This document shows positions 9,502-17,784 of a stretch of 64,000 nucleotides of DNA, in pieces. The DNA is from Mycolicibacterium sp. (GTDB lineage Bacteria; Actinomycetota; Actinomycetes; Mycobacteriales; Mycobacteriaceae). The stretch lies in contig NZ_JAEMTA010000021.1 of NCBI RefSeq assembly GCF_016462545.1, forward strand, positions 22,114-86,113. The letters are read 5' to 3'. The translations under genes were made by a program, and so were the position numbers. Within the stretch, counting starts at the first letter, position 1, and each line of letters opens with the position of its first letter. The notes below the pieces were generated by a model that searched no databases, had not been told where the DNA came from, and saw nothing but the letters and a program-made list of their open reading frames with translations.

Positions 9502-9885
9502 GTGGCGGACGTGCTGGTCGACAAGAGATTGGTCGGGTGGGTGGTGATCGGCGCTGGGCTCGGAGCCGTCCTCCGCAGCGTGATCGCACCGGCATGGACC
9601 GGGACACCGGGCTTGGTCGCCGTTGGGGTCATGACCGTCGCCGGTGGCCTGCTCGCCGGAGTTGCACTCGGACTCCGCGGAGGGCGCGCGGCGGCACTCG
9701 TGATGGGGGTGGCAAGCGGTACCGCCAGCTCGGGCCTCTACGCCGTGTGGGGCGTGACCGCCGCCCCGAAGACCGGGATCGTATTCCTGATCACCGTGCC
9801 CGTGGCGACGGCGGCAGCGCTGACCCTGGGCGTCTCGGCCGTAGGCATCCTGCGCCGTCGAGACCGGACCGAGGTCGCGCACTGA
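9502..9885 (+). CDS. Small membrane protein, possibly divergent CrcB/Fluc-like (first of pair)
   Basis: A 127-residue protein with about four hydrophobic segments and few charges apart from the tail. GAGLGAVLRSVIAPAW near residue 17 resembles the N-terminal helix of CrcB (Fluc) fluoride channels, and the overall length is right, but the usual central asparagine and the Phe-rich TTFST segment are not recognisable. GTG 9502 starts 48 bases from the divergent birA start; GTG 9511 is an alternative. Its stop almost touches the next gene, and two-gene CrcB pairs of this kind are common in actinobacteria. The fold assignment is tentative; transport of fluoride cannot be claimed. Confidence 0.5.
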   Translation: MADVLVDKRLVGWVVIGAGLGAVLRSVIAPAWTGTPGLVAVGVMTVAGGLLAGVALGLRGGRAAALVMGVASGTASSGLYAVWGVTAAPKTGIVFLITVPVATAAALTLGVSAVGILRRRDRTEVAH

Positions 9886-9893
9886 GCGGCGCA

Positions 9894-10271
9894 TTGTGGG
9901 TCTTCGTCGGCGGCACTCTCGGCGCCGCGGTCACGCTCGCCTTCCTGCGGCATTGGCCTGGTCGCTCCACCGCGCTGACCTTGAGCGTCGTGAGCTCGCT
10001 GTGCCTGGGCGCGTTCTACGCGACCGTGCGTCATTCCGACGACCTCGGCGCCTTCGTCGGCTTCGGCGTCCTCGCGACGGCGGCGTCGTTCATCATGGCC
10101 GCCAACGAATGTCACGACATACCAACGACCGTCGCGGACGGACTTCAGCTACTTCGCCGGGTGACGAGTGCGATGCTTCTTCAGGCCGCGGTGTGCGTCG
10201 CGTTCGCCGCAGTCGGGTACTTGTCGATCGACTCCGTCGTGGTGCTCTACTACAAGATGGCCGCGAGCTAG
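9894..10271 (+). CDS. Small membrane protein, possibly divergent CrcB/Fluc-like (second of pair)
   Basis: About 125 residues and four hydrophobic segments. The order GGTLGAAVTLAF – SVVSSLCLGAFYATV – FVGFGVLATAASF mirrors the CrcB pattern of helix 1, the GSFLLG helix and the GFLGGFTTFS loop, but most of the functional polar residues are replaced. The start is uncertain: TTG 9894 is used here; a CTG at 9882 would overlap the stop of the preceding gene and has GAGG seven bases upstream. It ends five bases before the stop of the convergent GPT2 gene. Being paired with 9502-9885 supports a heterodimeric membrane protein. Confidence 0.5.
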   Translation: MWVFVGGTLGAAVTLAFLRHWPGRSTALTLSVVSSLCLGAFYATVRHSDDLGAFVGFGVLATAASFIMAANECHDIPTTVADGLQLLRRVTSAMLLQAAVCVAFAAVGYLSIDSVVVLYYKMAAS

Positions 10272-10276
10272 CCGGA

Positions 10277-11767
10277 TCAGTACGCGCCGGAGGCAGTGAG
10301 AATCGTGCGGACCGTCTTGGCGGCGATCACCAGGTCGTTGGTGATCGACCAGTTCTCCACATAGGAGAGATCCAGCCGGACGGAATCCTCCCAACTCAAG
10401 TCCGATCGACCGCTGACCTGCCACAGACCGGTGATGCCGGGCAGCACCAGGAGTCGTCGGCGCACCTGATCGTCGTACGTGTCGACTTCGCGGCGAAGGG
10501 GTGGACGCGGCCCGACCACGCTCATGTCGCCGCGAAGGACGTTGATGAACTGGGGCAACTCGTCGACGCTGTACCGGCGCAGATAGCGACCGATCGAGGT
10601 CACCCGCGGGTCGGCGCGCATCTTGAACAGCACCCCACCCACGCTGTCGTTGGCCGACGTCAATTCGTCGAGCTTGGCGTCGGACCCAACGACCATGGTG
10701 CGGAACTTGATCATCTCGAATGGCAGACCGTCGCGGCCGATGCGCTCCGACTTGTAGAACACGGGACCCTGGCTGGTCAGCTTGATGGCAATCGCGCTGG
10801 CGATCATCACCGGCGCGGCGAGGATCAGAGCCGTCGTCGCCAACACGAAGTCGAGCGCCCGCTTCTTGAACCGCTGGCTGCCGCTGTACTGGGGCTTCTC
10901 GACGTGAATCAGGGGTAGACCCGCTACCGGCCTCAGCGTCAGCCGCGGGCCGCCGACGTCGACCACGCCCGGTGACACGACGAGGTCCACCCCGAGGGCG
11001 TCGAGGCGCCACGACAACTCCCGCATGCCATCGGGTCCCAGATGGCCGGTGGCGGTGAGCGCCACCGTGTCTGCCTTCGTCGCAAGGATGGCCCGCTCGA
11101 CATCGTCCTCGCTGCCGAGGATCGGCAGGACCCCGGCGCCCGGCACGTCGATGGTGCCGCCGGTCTTACTGCCGGTCAGACACACGCCGACGACCGAGTA
11201 GCCGTACGTCCATTCCCGCGACATGGACTGGACGAGACTGCGGACGGCCCTGACCTCGCCGACTGCCAGCACCGCGGTCAGGCAACGTCCCCGGCGACGC
11301 TGTAGCGCCACCAGTCGCCGGATGAGGCTACGGCTGACGAGCAGGCCGAAGATTCCTGCCGGAAGGGCGATGGCCAGATAGCCTCTGGCAATTTCCGGGC
11401 GCAGGACCATCAACGCGATCGCGATCAGGCCGACGACGGCAAGCGTGGCGGAGAGGACCCGGCGGTATTCCTCGATGCCCGCGCCGACGATCCGTGGGGA
11501 CCGTGTTCGGTAGATCGCCAGAAACGCCATCCACGTCGCCACCACCATCAGGGAGGCGACCGAATACCAGAACGACGCGTAGTTCAGTGTCGTGGCCAGC
11601 CCCTGCAGCTGCAGCCACTGCGCCACGATCACCGAGCAAACGACGACCGCAAGGTCGGTGATCACGAGGGCAAACTTGTAGCGGCGTTGCCACTGTGGCC
11701 GTGCTATCGGAAGTCGAGCCCTTGACGACTCGATCTCCGAGGTGGTGGCTTCTTGAACCTGGAACAT
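10277..11767 (-). CDS. Polyprenyl glycosylphosphotransferase GPT2 (EPS priming enzyme)
   Basis: A 496-residue paralogue of GPT1, similar along its full length, including the N-terminal membrane segments, the Rossmann-like middle part (TAVLAVGEVRAVRSLVQS) and the PF02397 catalytic domain (QGPVFYKSERIGRDG, MIKFRTMVVGSD, LRRYSVDELPQF, MSVVGPRPPLRREV, LPGITGLWQVSGR). The C-terminal residues of GPT1 and GPT2 are nearly identical. It should prime the lipid-linked repeat unit for cluster A; why two such enzymes are kept is not clear from sequence. ATG 11767. The most variable part between the two copies is the extreme N-terminus. Confidence 0.9.
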   Translation of the reverse strand: MFQVQEATTSEIESSRARLPIARPQWQRRYKFALVITDLAVVVCSVIVAQWLQLQGLATTLNYASFWYSVASLMVVATWMAFLAIYRTRSPRIVGAGIEEYRRVLSATLAVVGLIAIALMVLRPEIARGYLAIALPAGIFGLLVSRSLIRRLVALQRRRGRCLTAVLAVGEVRAVRSLVQSMSREWTYGYSVVGVCLTGSKTGGTIDVPGAGVLPILGSEDDVERAILATKADTVALTATGHLGPDGMRELSWRLDALGVDLVVSPGVVDVGGPRLTLRPVAGLPLIHVEKPQYSGSQRFKKRALDFVLATTALILAAPVMIASAIAIKLTSQGPVFYKSERIGRDGLPFEMIKFRTMVVGSDAKLDELTSANDSVGGVLFKMRADPRVTSIGRYLRRYSVDELPQFINVLRGDMSVVGPRPPLRREVDTYDDQVRRRLLVLPGITGLWQVSGRSDLSWEDSVRLDLSYVENWSITNDLVIAAKTVRTILTASGAY

Positions 11768-11882
11768 TGCTGCTCGATTTCCTCCGCTTGCCCATCAACC
11801 CGACGCCGCACAGCCCCCGCATGAACTTCGACCACTATGGCAGACTTTGCGAAAATATGCTTGATCAGACGGAAATGCGAGG

Positions 11883-12470
11883 TCAAGGACAAGCGGCTTG
11901 AAAAACAGTCTTCACTAGACCGGCGTACTGATAGAAATAAACGAACTCCCACGACAGGATCGACATGTCGTAGGGGCGCGGCACCTCGCGCATGACGAGC
12001 GCACCCGGATCAGGGAAGCACTTGCCGAAGATCATTCTGGCCCGAGGCAAATGGTACCGCCAACTGACGACGATGATCCGATTCCAGGACCGTTCCTTCG
12101 CCAGCCGATGCGTCATCTCCGCCTCGCCACGCGTGGTGAGCGGATTGGGCCGCAGGCACATCGTCTCGATGCCGCCGCCGGATTCGTGGCATACGCGGCG
12201 CATGATCGGATCGTCGGCGTCATACGGATTGGACAGCAGGACCGTCGGAGCCCAACCGGCCCGAGCCAGAGATATCCCATAGTCCTCGCGGCCATCGTGT
12301 TCGCCGCCTAGAACGACGATGACGTCGGCACGTTGCAGTGGATCGACGGTCGCGTGCTTGAACACGACGAAACCCGTGACTCCGACGAGTGCCATGATCA
12401 CGACGACCGCCGTGGTGAGGACGAAGAAGGCGCGTCGCAGTTCAGGTCCTTGAATTCGCCGGGTCGTCAC
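11883..12470 (-). CDS. DUF218 / YdcF-like membrane protein
   Basis: About 195 residues with one N-terminal membrane helix (FFVLTTAVVVIMALVGVTGF) and a DUF218 domain outside or inside the membrane: ADVIVVLGGEHDGREDYGI, NPLTTRGEAEM and RYHLPRARMIF are the characteristic blocks (SanA/YdcF/ElyC family). Members are linked to envelope polysaccharide or lipid-carrier handling. GTG 12470 overlaps the end of the upstream esterase by 29 bases, so it is the last gene of the long minus-strand operon beginning at 20616. The enzymatic activity is not known for the family. Confidence 0.78.
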   Translation of the reverse strand: MTTRRIQGPELRRAFFVLTTAVVVIMALVGVTGFVVFKHATVDPLQRADVIVVLGGEHDGREDYGISLARAGWAPTVLLSNPYDADDPIMRRVCHESGGGIETMCLRPNPLTTRGEAEMTHRLAKERSWNRIIVVSWRYHLPRARMIFGKCFPDPGALVMREVPRPYDMSILSWEFVYFYQYAGLVKTVFQAACP

Positions 12471-13332
12471 CGCACAGAGCTTGGTAACGGCCGAACATCC
12501 GGCGGCCAAGTTCGCGCTGGGCCGCCCCGTTGTAGTGCGGGTCGACGGCGCTGTTGAAGGAGTCGCGAGGGCCGGGTACGAAAGCCGTTCGCGGTCGCCG
12601 GTTCGGCGTGTCCTCGTGAACCGCGTTGATCACCGGATAGTCCCGGTGGCCGTTCTCCATCTCCTCGGGCACCATTCCACCAAGGATGAAGGGCACGTCG
12701 CTGCCATAGCGCTCGCGCAGCGAATCGATCACCAGGTCGAGCTTCGCCTGGTACACCGGGCCCGGCGTCAACGGAACGTCCGTCTCGCCCTGGTGCCACA
12801 GGATGGTGGCGACCTCACTGCCGGGGAAGGTCCGAAGCACCTCGTCGATCGCGCGGGTCGCCTTTCGATAGAGATTCACCCGCACCTTCGTGCACTGCGG
12901 ATCCCAGCTGTACCCGTTCTTGGGAGTGAAGGACGTGTCACCTCTGGCTCCGGGGATCAAGAGCACGGCTCTCCCCGTCGCCTCCGCCAGCAGCTTGGCG
13001 AAGGTCATGCCGAAACCGACCCCCTTGGAGGGGACTTCGTGGATGAGCGGATCGACGCCCACGATCGCCTTGTTCTTGGAGCGGCCGCACATTGCCCACT
13101 GGTGCACCAGTGGGTGCGGGCGGTCTAAGCCGTCGAGGTCGAGCCCGAACCCCATCCCCTGTGCGTTCGACTGACCGAGCACGGGCACGACGAGGTAGGG
13201 CGATTCTGGCGGTCCCACCCGGTCACCGCGCGGTGCGAGCCGACGCTTGACGAAGCACTTCGCCTCGACCACCAGCTGGGTCAGCAGCGGACTGTCTCCG
13301 TCGGGATTCCTCGGAGCCCTAGCGGCATTCAT
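12442..13332 (-). CDS. SASA-domain carbohydrate esterase (sialate O-acetylesterase-like)
   Basis: A 296-residue SASA/CE6-type esterase (PF03629). The catalytic serine lies in VPVLGQSNAQG (Ser55), block III is WHQGETD (179-185) and the Asp-His pair is in VDPHYNG (Asp264, His266), so the active site is intact. Such enzymes remove O-acetyl groups from glycans. No signal peptide is visible, so it may act in the cytoplasm on lipid-linked or nucleotide-linked sugars, or the export signal is atypical. ATG 13332 overlaps the preceding lipase gene by 14 bases. An acetyl-editing role opposite the acyltransferase at 14541 is inferred. Confidence 0.85.
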   Translation of the reverse strand: MNAARAPRNPDGDSPLLTQLVVEAKCFVKRRLAPRGDRVGPPESPYLVVPVLGQSNAQGMGFGLDLDGLDRPHPLVHQWAMCGRSKNKAIVGVDPLIHEVPSKGVGFGMTFAKLLAEATGRAVLLIPGARGDTSFTPKNGYSWDPQCTKVRVNLYRKATRAIDEVLRTFPGSEVATILWHQGETDVPLTPGPVYQAKLDLVIDSLRERYGSDVPFILGGMVPEEMENGHRDYPVINAVHEDTPNRRPRTAFVPGPRDSFNSAVDPHYNGAAQRELGRRMFGRYQALCGDDPANSRT

Positions 13333-14548
13333 TGGTCACTCGCTTACCGGCGAATCGATCGGCGATCCACTGGAGTTCGTAGGCGGCGTCACCCTCGCTG
13401 TGGCCCTTGTCCGGGCTGAAACGCCACTCCAGCACTCCCCCGAGCTGGCACGCCCGTTCGATGGCAGCTGCCGTCCACGGGTAGTCGATGAAGGTGTCCT
13501 TGCCTCCGTACTCGACCGCGAGCGGAGCCGACAATCGCCGCTGGGGCAGCGCATACGCTCCGATGAGATCCCGTAGCCGCTGGGCGGCCTCGGGCGTGGT
13601 CGGCGCGAAGTCCTTCGGGGTTAGCTTCTCGATCGCTGCGTTGCGGTCGTTCACCAGCTTTCCCGAGCAGGCCGACAACGTGTCCCAGTACTCGGCGGCT
13701 GCGCCGTGCCGGTAGTCGTCGCGGTTCAGGTCGGGATTCAGCCGTGCAAGAGACTCGATGATGAGTTGGAGGGCCGGTCCCTGATCGTTCGTCAGGGTGC
13801 CCGCCTGCGCCTTGTCGACGAGGCCGACCATGTCGGCGACCGGCGACACGACGATCGCGCCCAGAAGGTCGAGCTCGGGCGCATACGTACTCGCCTGCTC
13901 GTCGGCGGCCCACACGGCGCCGCCGCCCTGCGAGCCACCCCAACCCACCCAACGCGTCGATACGTCCTTGAAGGTCGATCGCAACGCGCGGACGGCGTCG
14001 ATGACGTTGTAGCCGGCGGTGAGGGAATCGGCGTACGGATGGATGCCGTCGGCACCCAGGCCCTGATAGTCCGCGACGGCGACCGCATAGCCCTTGGCGG
14101 TGAACGTCTGGACGGCCGCAATCTGTCCGAGCAGTGAGTCGGACAGCGAGAGAGCGCATGGTTCGTCGATGCCCGTGGTCCCGTGCCCGAAGGCGATGAC
14201 CGGCCAACCGCCGTCGGGCGCCGGCCCCTTGGGGGTGAACACAGATCCTGACACCACGGTCGGCTCCGCCTTCGTCCCGAAGCTGGATCGATACGTGACT
14301 CGCGCGGATTCCATGGTCCGCCCGGCGGCCGTGTGGCTGAGACCCGGCATCGTCATCGCGGTGACCAACGAACCCGGCCCGGCGCCATCGAGGGTGGCGG
14401 TGGCAATCGGCTGAGCCTCGCCACTCGGCTGGACGCCGTCCGACACTCGCTGCACGATGCCGACGACGGCCGGAATCGACAGCACGGCGACGACGAGCGC
14501 AATCGCCAACGCCAACCCGACACCCGCCCACAGCAGGCGTCTACGCAT
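13319..14548 (-). CDS. Secreted LIP-family lipase/esterase, active site intact
   Basis: A 409-residue alpha/beta hydrolase of the secretory lipase family (PF03583). An N-terminal hydrophobic helix (residues 5-33) serves as signal or anchor. The core begins about residue 80; the nucleophile elbow is WGGSQGGG (Ser206), Asp351 is in YGGKDTF and His383 in DKGHSEG, so the full triad is present. PVIAFGHGTTG is the oxyanion strand. The start overlaps the acyltransferase stop by eight bases. It is one of three paralogues (also 15836-17110 and 17781-19025). Hydrolysis of an ester on the EPS or on a lipid is inferred from the operon; substrate unknown. Confidence 0.85.
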   Translation of the reverse strand: MRRRLLWAGVGLALAIALVVAVLSIPAVVGIVQRVSDGVQPSGEAQPIATATLDGAGPGSLVTAMTMPGLSHTAAGRTMESARVTYRSSFGTKAEPTVVSGSVFTPKGPAPDGGWPVIAFGHGTTGIDEPCALSLSDSLLGQIAAVQTFTAKGYAVAVADYQGLGADGIHPYADSLTAGYNVIDAVRALRSTFKDVSTRWVGWGGSQGGGAVWAADEQASTYAPELDLLGAIVVSPVADMVGLVDKAQAGTLTNDQGPALQLIIESLARLNPDLNRDDYRHGAAAEYWDTLSACSGKLVNDRNAAIEKLTPKDFAPTTPEAAQRLRDLIGAYALPQRRLSAPLAVEYGGKDTFIDYPWTAAAIERACQLGGVLEWRFSPDKGHSEGDAAYELQWIADRFAGKRVTNECR

Positions 14549-15836
14549 TGCGCGCCTTCGGCTTGTACTTCTTGGCGAGGTTCAGCGCAGGTTGTTCGAT
14601 GAGGTAGTAGGTCACGACCGACAGCGCGATCGAGACGCCGAGGACGATGACCGAATTGAGGAGGAATTCGCCGACGGAGTCACCGTGCATCAGGCCCCAG
14701 CGGCCCATGAGCAGCAGGATCGGAAAGTGCCATAGGTACACCGACAGCGAGATCTTGCCGATGAAGCGCGCCGGGGCGAAGTCGAGCGCGGTGGCCAGCT
14801 TCGAGGATTCCCCACGCGCGAGCGGGGCGACCACGATGACGACGAAGATACCCGCGACGAAGGCCACCGAGCTCAGGGCGAAGACGCTGTGCAGCATCAG
14901 GAGTCCCAAGGCGACGAGCAAGGCCGGGAAGAACGCGACGATGGCGATCAAACGGATCCGACGGCTGAGTCGTTCTCCGATGACGCCCTGCTCCATCGCG
15001 ACGAACAGGATCACCACGAACATGCCGTAGGCGAAGCAGTCGGCGTTGGTCAGGAAGCTGCGCAGGTACACCGCGACCCAGTTGTCACCCCAATCCATCA
15101 TCAGGGGGTCGGTGACCTTCTCGTGCGCCGCGAGGGCGGGGACGAACAATTTCCCGACGAATCCGATGGCAAGCAGAATGACCGGCGCGAGCAGAGCCAG
15201 CTTGAGCGGCGCGATGTTCGTGCGCCTGCGCAGCCCGAAGAGCAGCAGACCGAGCAGTGGCAGTGAGAGATAGAAGACGATCTCCAGCGTCAGCGACCAC
15301 GAGGGATTGATGCCGGTCTGGAAGTACTTCGGGATGTAGGTCTGGACGAGCGTGAGATTCGAGATGAGCTGCCACGGATCGGTGATCGTCCCGGTGCCCT
15401 CGTCGGTGCCCGGCGTCACGAGGGACGGGTTCGTGACGTAGGCGATGCGGAGCACGTAGTTGACGACGAGGAAGATGACGAGGTACGCGGGCAACACCCT
15501 GAGAACGCGGTGCAGCGCGTACTGCTTGGTGTTGGGCAGCTTCAGCGCACCGCGTTCCCTGGTCAAACCGCGAACGTACGGCAGGAACAGCAAGAATCCG
15601 CTGAGCACGAAGAACAGCAGCAGAACCATCCCGATGAGGTTCAGCTTTCCGGCCGCGGTGGTGAGCGGAGAGTAGTGACCGGCGACGTGCGCCACCGCCA
15701 CCCCGAGGCAACCCAGGCCGCGCACACCATCGAGACCGATGATCCGCGCTCGGTTCTGCTTGGCGGGCGCGGTGTTCAACGCCTTCTCCGGAGCGAGTTC
15801 GTCTGCACCCACCCCGGCCGCCTGACCGTTGTCCAT
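14541..15836 (-). CDS. Acyltransferase 3 (OafA/YrhL-like) membrane protein
   Basis: About 431 residues and some ten membrane helices of the acyltransferase 3 family (PF01757). The signature RIIGLDGVRGLGCLGVAVAH near the N-terminus carries the conserved Arg, and FVLSGFLLFLPY follows; the catalytic His lies in VAHVAGHY. Near the C-terminus FIGKISLSVYLWHFP is another family landmark. Members O-acylate sugars of surface polysaccharides or glycolipids. ATG 15836 follows GGAGGG by six bases and forms a TGATG junction with the lipase stop, so the two are co-translated. The acyl group is unknown. Confidence 0.87.
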   Translation of the reverse strand: MDNGQAAGVGADELAPEKALNTAPAKQNRARIIGLDGVRGLGCLGVAVAHVAGHYSPLTTAAGKLNLIGMVLLLFFVLSGFLLFLPYVRGLTRERGALKLPNTKQYALHRVLRVLPAYLVIFLVVNYVLRIAYVTNPSLVTPGTDEGTGTITDPWQLISNLTLVQTYIPKYFQTGINPSWSLTLEIVFYLSLPLLGLLLFGLRRRTNIAPLKLALLAPVILLAIGFVGKLFVPALAAHEKVTDPLMMDWGDNWVAVYLRSFLTNADCFAYGMFVVILFVAMEQGVIGERLSRRIRLIAIVAFFPALLVALGLLMLHSVFALSSVAFVAGIFVVIVVAPLARGESSKLATALDFAPARFIGKISLSVYLWHFPILLLMGRWGLMHGDSVGEFLLNSVIVLGVSIALSVVTYYLIEQPALNLAKKYKPKARNA

Positions 15837-17110
15837 CACTGACCCTCCACGGGAGGTTGTGGTGCCGCCTCTGCAGGCGGTTCGTTGGACGCAAGGAAGG
15901 CTTGGCAGTCGTCTGGTGCGGGCTCGTTATTGAACCGCGCGGCGATCCATGCGACCGCAGCACCGTTGTCGAGATCGCCGTGGCCGGCACCGGGTTGCAG
16001 CTGAATCTGGATGACGTCACCCATTCGACACGCCCGTTCCAGCGCCCGATCGGTCCACACCGGCGAGATGAACTGGTCCTGACCGCCGTAGATCACCAGC
16101 ATCGGAGCTGCCGCCGCCCCTCTGGGCAGCGTAGACCGCTGCAGATACCCGCGCAGCACCTCGACCGCCTCCGGGCTGCTGGGCCGCAGGTCGTCGGGAG
16201 TCATCTCATCTAGGGCCTTGGTCCGTTCCGCGGCTGCGGCGGCGTCACCCTGGCACGACAACAGCACATCCCACTTCTCCTTGACGATTCCGTGGCGGTA
16301 GTCGTCGAGCTTGAAGTCGGGATGGGACCTGCTCAGAGATTCCAGGATGGCCATCAGCGCGGTGCTCTGCTCTTCGGTCAATTGTCCCGCGGCGGCGGCG
16401 TCGGCGAAACCCTCGATGTCGGCGGGCGGCGAGAAGCTGGCCGAACCCAACATCGTCAGACCGTTGCCGTACTTCGGGGCTAGCTCGTTGGCGGCCCAGG
16501 CGGCCTGGCCGCCCTGGGACCCGCCGACCGCCACATATCGGTCTGACAGATCGCCGCTCAGTTTGCGCGCTGCGCGCACCGAGTCGATGAGGTTGTAGCC
16601 CTCGGTGGTGGCGTCCAGGTAGGGATGCGGCGCGCCCTTCATCCCGAGACCCTGGTAGTCGGACATGGTCACTGCGTATCCACCTCGCACGAGACCCGAG
16701 ATGAGATCGGACACCCCCAGAAGCGTCGGCGACAGCGACGGTGCGCACTCCTCGAGAATCCCGGTCGTGGCATGGCCGTAGGCAATCACAGGCCAGCCGC
16801 CTTCGGGAGCCTTGCCCTTGGGGATGAAGACGGTGCCAGACACCGTCGTCGGGCTGTCGTCGACACCGGAGGTGGACTGGTAGGTGACGCGCGCGGCAAC
16901 CGACGTGATGGCCCGAAGTCGCAGGTCGACGGTGGGTAGGTTCGTCGCCGACACCAGGGTTCCCGGCCCCGAACCGCTGTAGTCGCCGTCGAACCGCAGG
17001 CCCGACTCGTTGGCCGGCTGATTCAGCACGGGCTTCGCGTCGCTTCCGCACGCAGACACACCGGACGCCGTGGCCAGAGCGATGCAAATCAGCAGCGCAC
17101 TCCGGATCAT
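15836..17110 (-). CDS. LIP-family lipoprotein lipase/esterase, active site intact
   Basis: A 424-residue secretory-lipase (PF03583) lipoprotein. ATG 17110 forms a TGATG junction with the upstream Wzz gene, which decides the start. The signal ends in the lipobox VSAC (Cys21). Catalytic residues are Ser198 in VGGSQGGQAAW, Asp345 in YGGQDQF and His377 in GAGHGD. The C-terminal 25 residues are rich in Pro, Ala and Glu. It should be anchored on the outer face of the plasma membrane, where the growing EPS is assembled. The alternation of LIP genes with a Wzz gene in one operon is unusual. Confidence 0.85.
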   Translation of the reverse strand: MIRSALLICIALATASGVSACGSDAKPVLNQPANESGLRFDGDYSGSGPGTLVSATNLPTVDLRLRAITSVAARVTYQSTSGVDDSPTTVSGTVFIPKGKAPEGGWPVIAYGHATTGILEECAPSLSPTLLGVSDLISGLVRGGYAVTMSDYQGLGMKGAPHPYLDATTEGYNLIDSVRAARKLSGDLSDRYVAVGGSQGGQAAWAANELAPKYGNGLTMLGSASFSPPADIEGFADAAAAGQLTEEQSTALMAILESLSRSHPDFKLDDYRHGIVKEKWDVLLSCQGDAAAAAERTKALDEMTPDDLRPSSPEAVEVLRGYLQRSTLPRGAAAAPMLVIYGGQDQFISPVWTDRALERACRMGDVIQIQLQPGAGHGDLDNGAAVAWIAARFNNEPAPDDCQAFLASNEPPAEAAPQPPVEGQ

Positions 17111-17784
17111 CAAAGTTCCCTTCGTCCAGTTGCCTCGTCGACGATGTGGCCGATCTGGCGGCGGTCCAGCACCGAACCGCCGGCCAAGCCGATGGCCAGG
17201 ATCAGTACTGCACTGAGGGCACCGCCTAGCGCGGCGGCCATCACGATCTCCTTCCACATGGGCCCTCGACCGTCGGACACCCCGGTCGCGGGGTCGACGA
17301 GCACGAGGTTGGTGTCGCCGGTGTCGATCGACTCGATCTCCCGGGACAGTGTCACCATGGTGCGCGCCAGGGCGTTGGCGGTATCACGTGTCTCGTCGGG
17401 ATCCTTGCCGCTTATGCGCATGTCCAGGAGTACGGAGTTCGCCTCGGGGATGCCGATCGTGACGCGCTTCGCGAGTTCCGCGGGAGTCTGCGTCGACTTC
17501 ATCTCGGCGAGCGTGCGCTCGGTGATCTGATTGCTCTTCACCAGCGTCTGGTAGGTGATGGTCTTCGACAACGCGCTCACGTTCCCATACTGCGCGTCCA
17601 GCGGCTGCGCTCCCGCGGATGTGACGACGAAGAAGCTGACGTCTGCGTACACATCGCGCTGGTTGTGCCAGACCCACCACCCGGCCCCGCCGGAAAGTAG
17701 CGTCGCACAGGCGATCACAAGCCAGGATCGACCGAGAATGCGAAGGTACTCGGCCACCCTGGGGACACCCGGGGGCGGCCTCAT
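17110..17784 (-). CDS. Wzz/YveK-type chain-length determinant protein
   Basis: A 224-residue co-polymerase of the Wzz family (PF02706): a first membrane helix at about 15-35 (SWLVIACATLLSGGAGWWV), an extracytoplasmic helical domain (TYQTLVKSNQITERTLAEM; IGIPEANSVLLDMRISG) and a second helix at about 180-203. There is no ATPase domain, as in the two-protein Gram-positive systems. It should set polymer length together with the Wzy at 20738. It overlaps the pseudo-lipase gene upstream by four bases (ATGA) and the lipoprotein lipase downstream by one, so all three are translationally coupled. Confidence 0.85.
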   Translation of the reverse strand: MRPPPGVPRVAEYLRILGRSWLVIACATLLSGGAGWWVWHNQRDVYADVSFFVVTSAGAQPLDAQYGNVSALSKTITYQTLVKSNQITERTLAEMKSTQTPAELAKRVTIGIPEANSVLLDMRISGKDPDETRDTANALARTMVTLSREIESIDTGDTNLVLVDPATGVSDGRGPMWKEIVMAAALGGALSAVLILAIGLAGGSVLDRRQIGHIVDEATGRREL

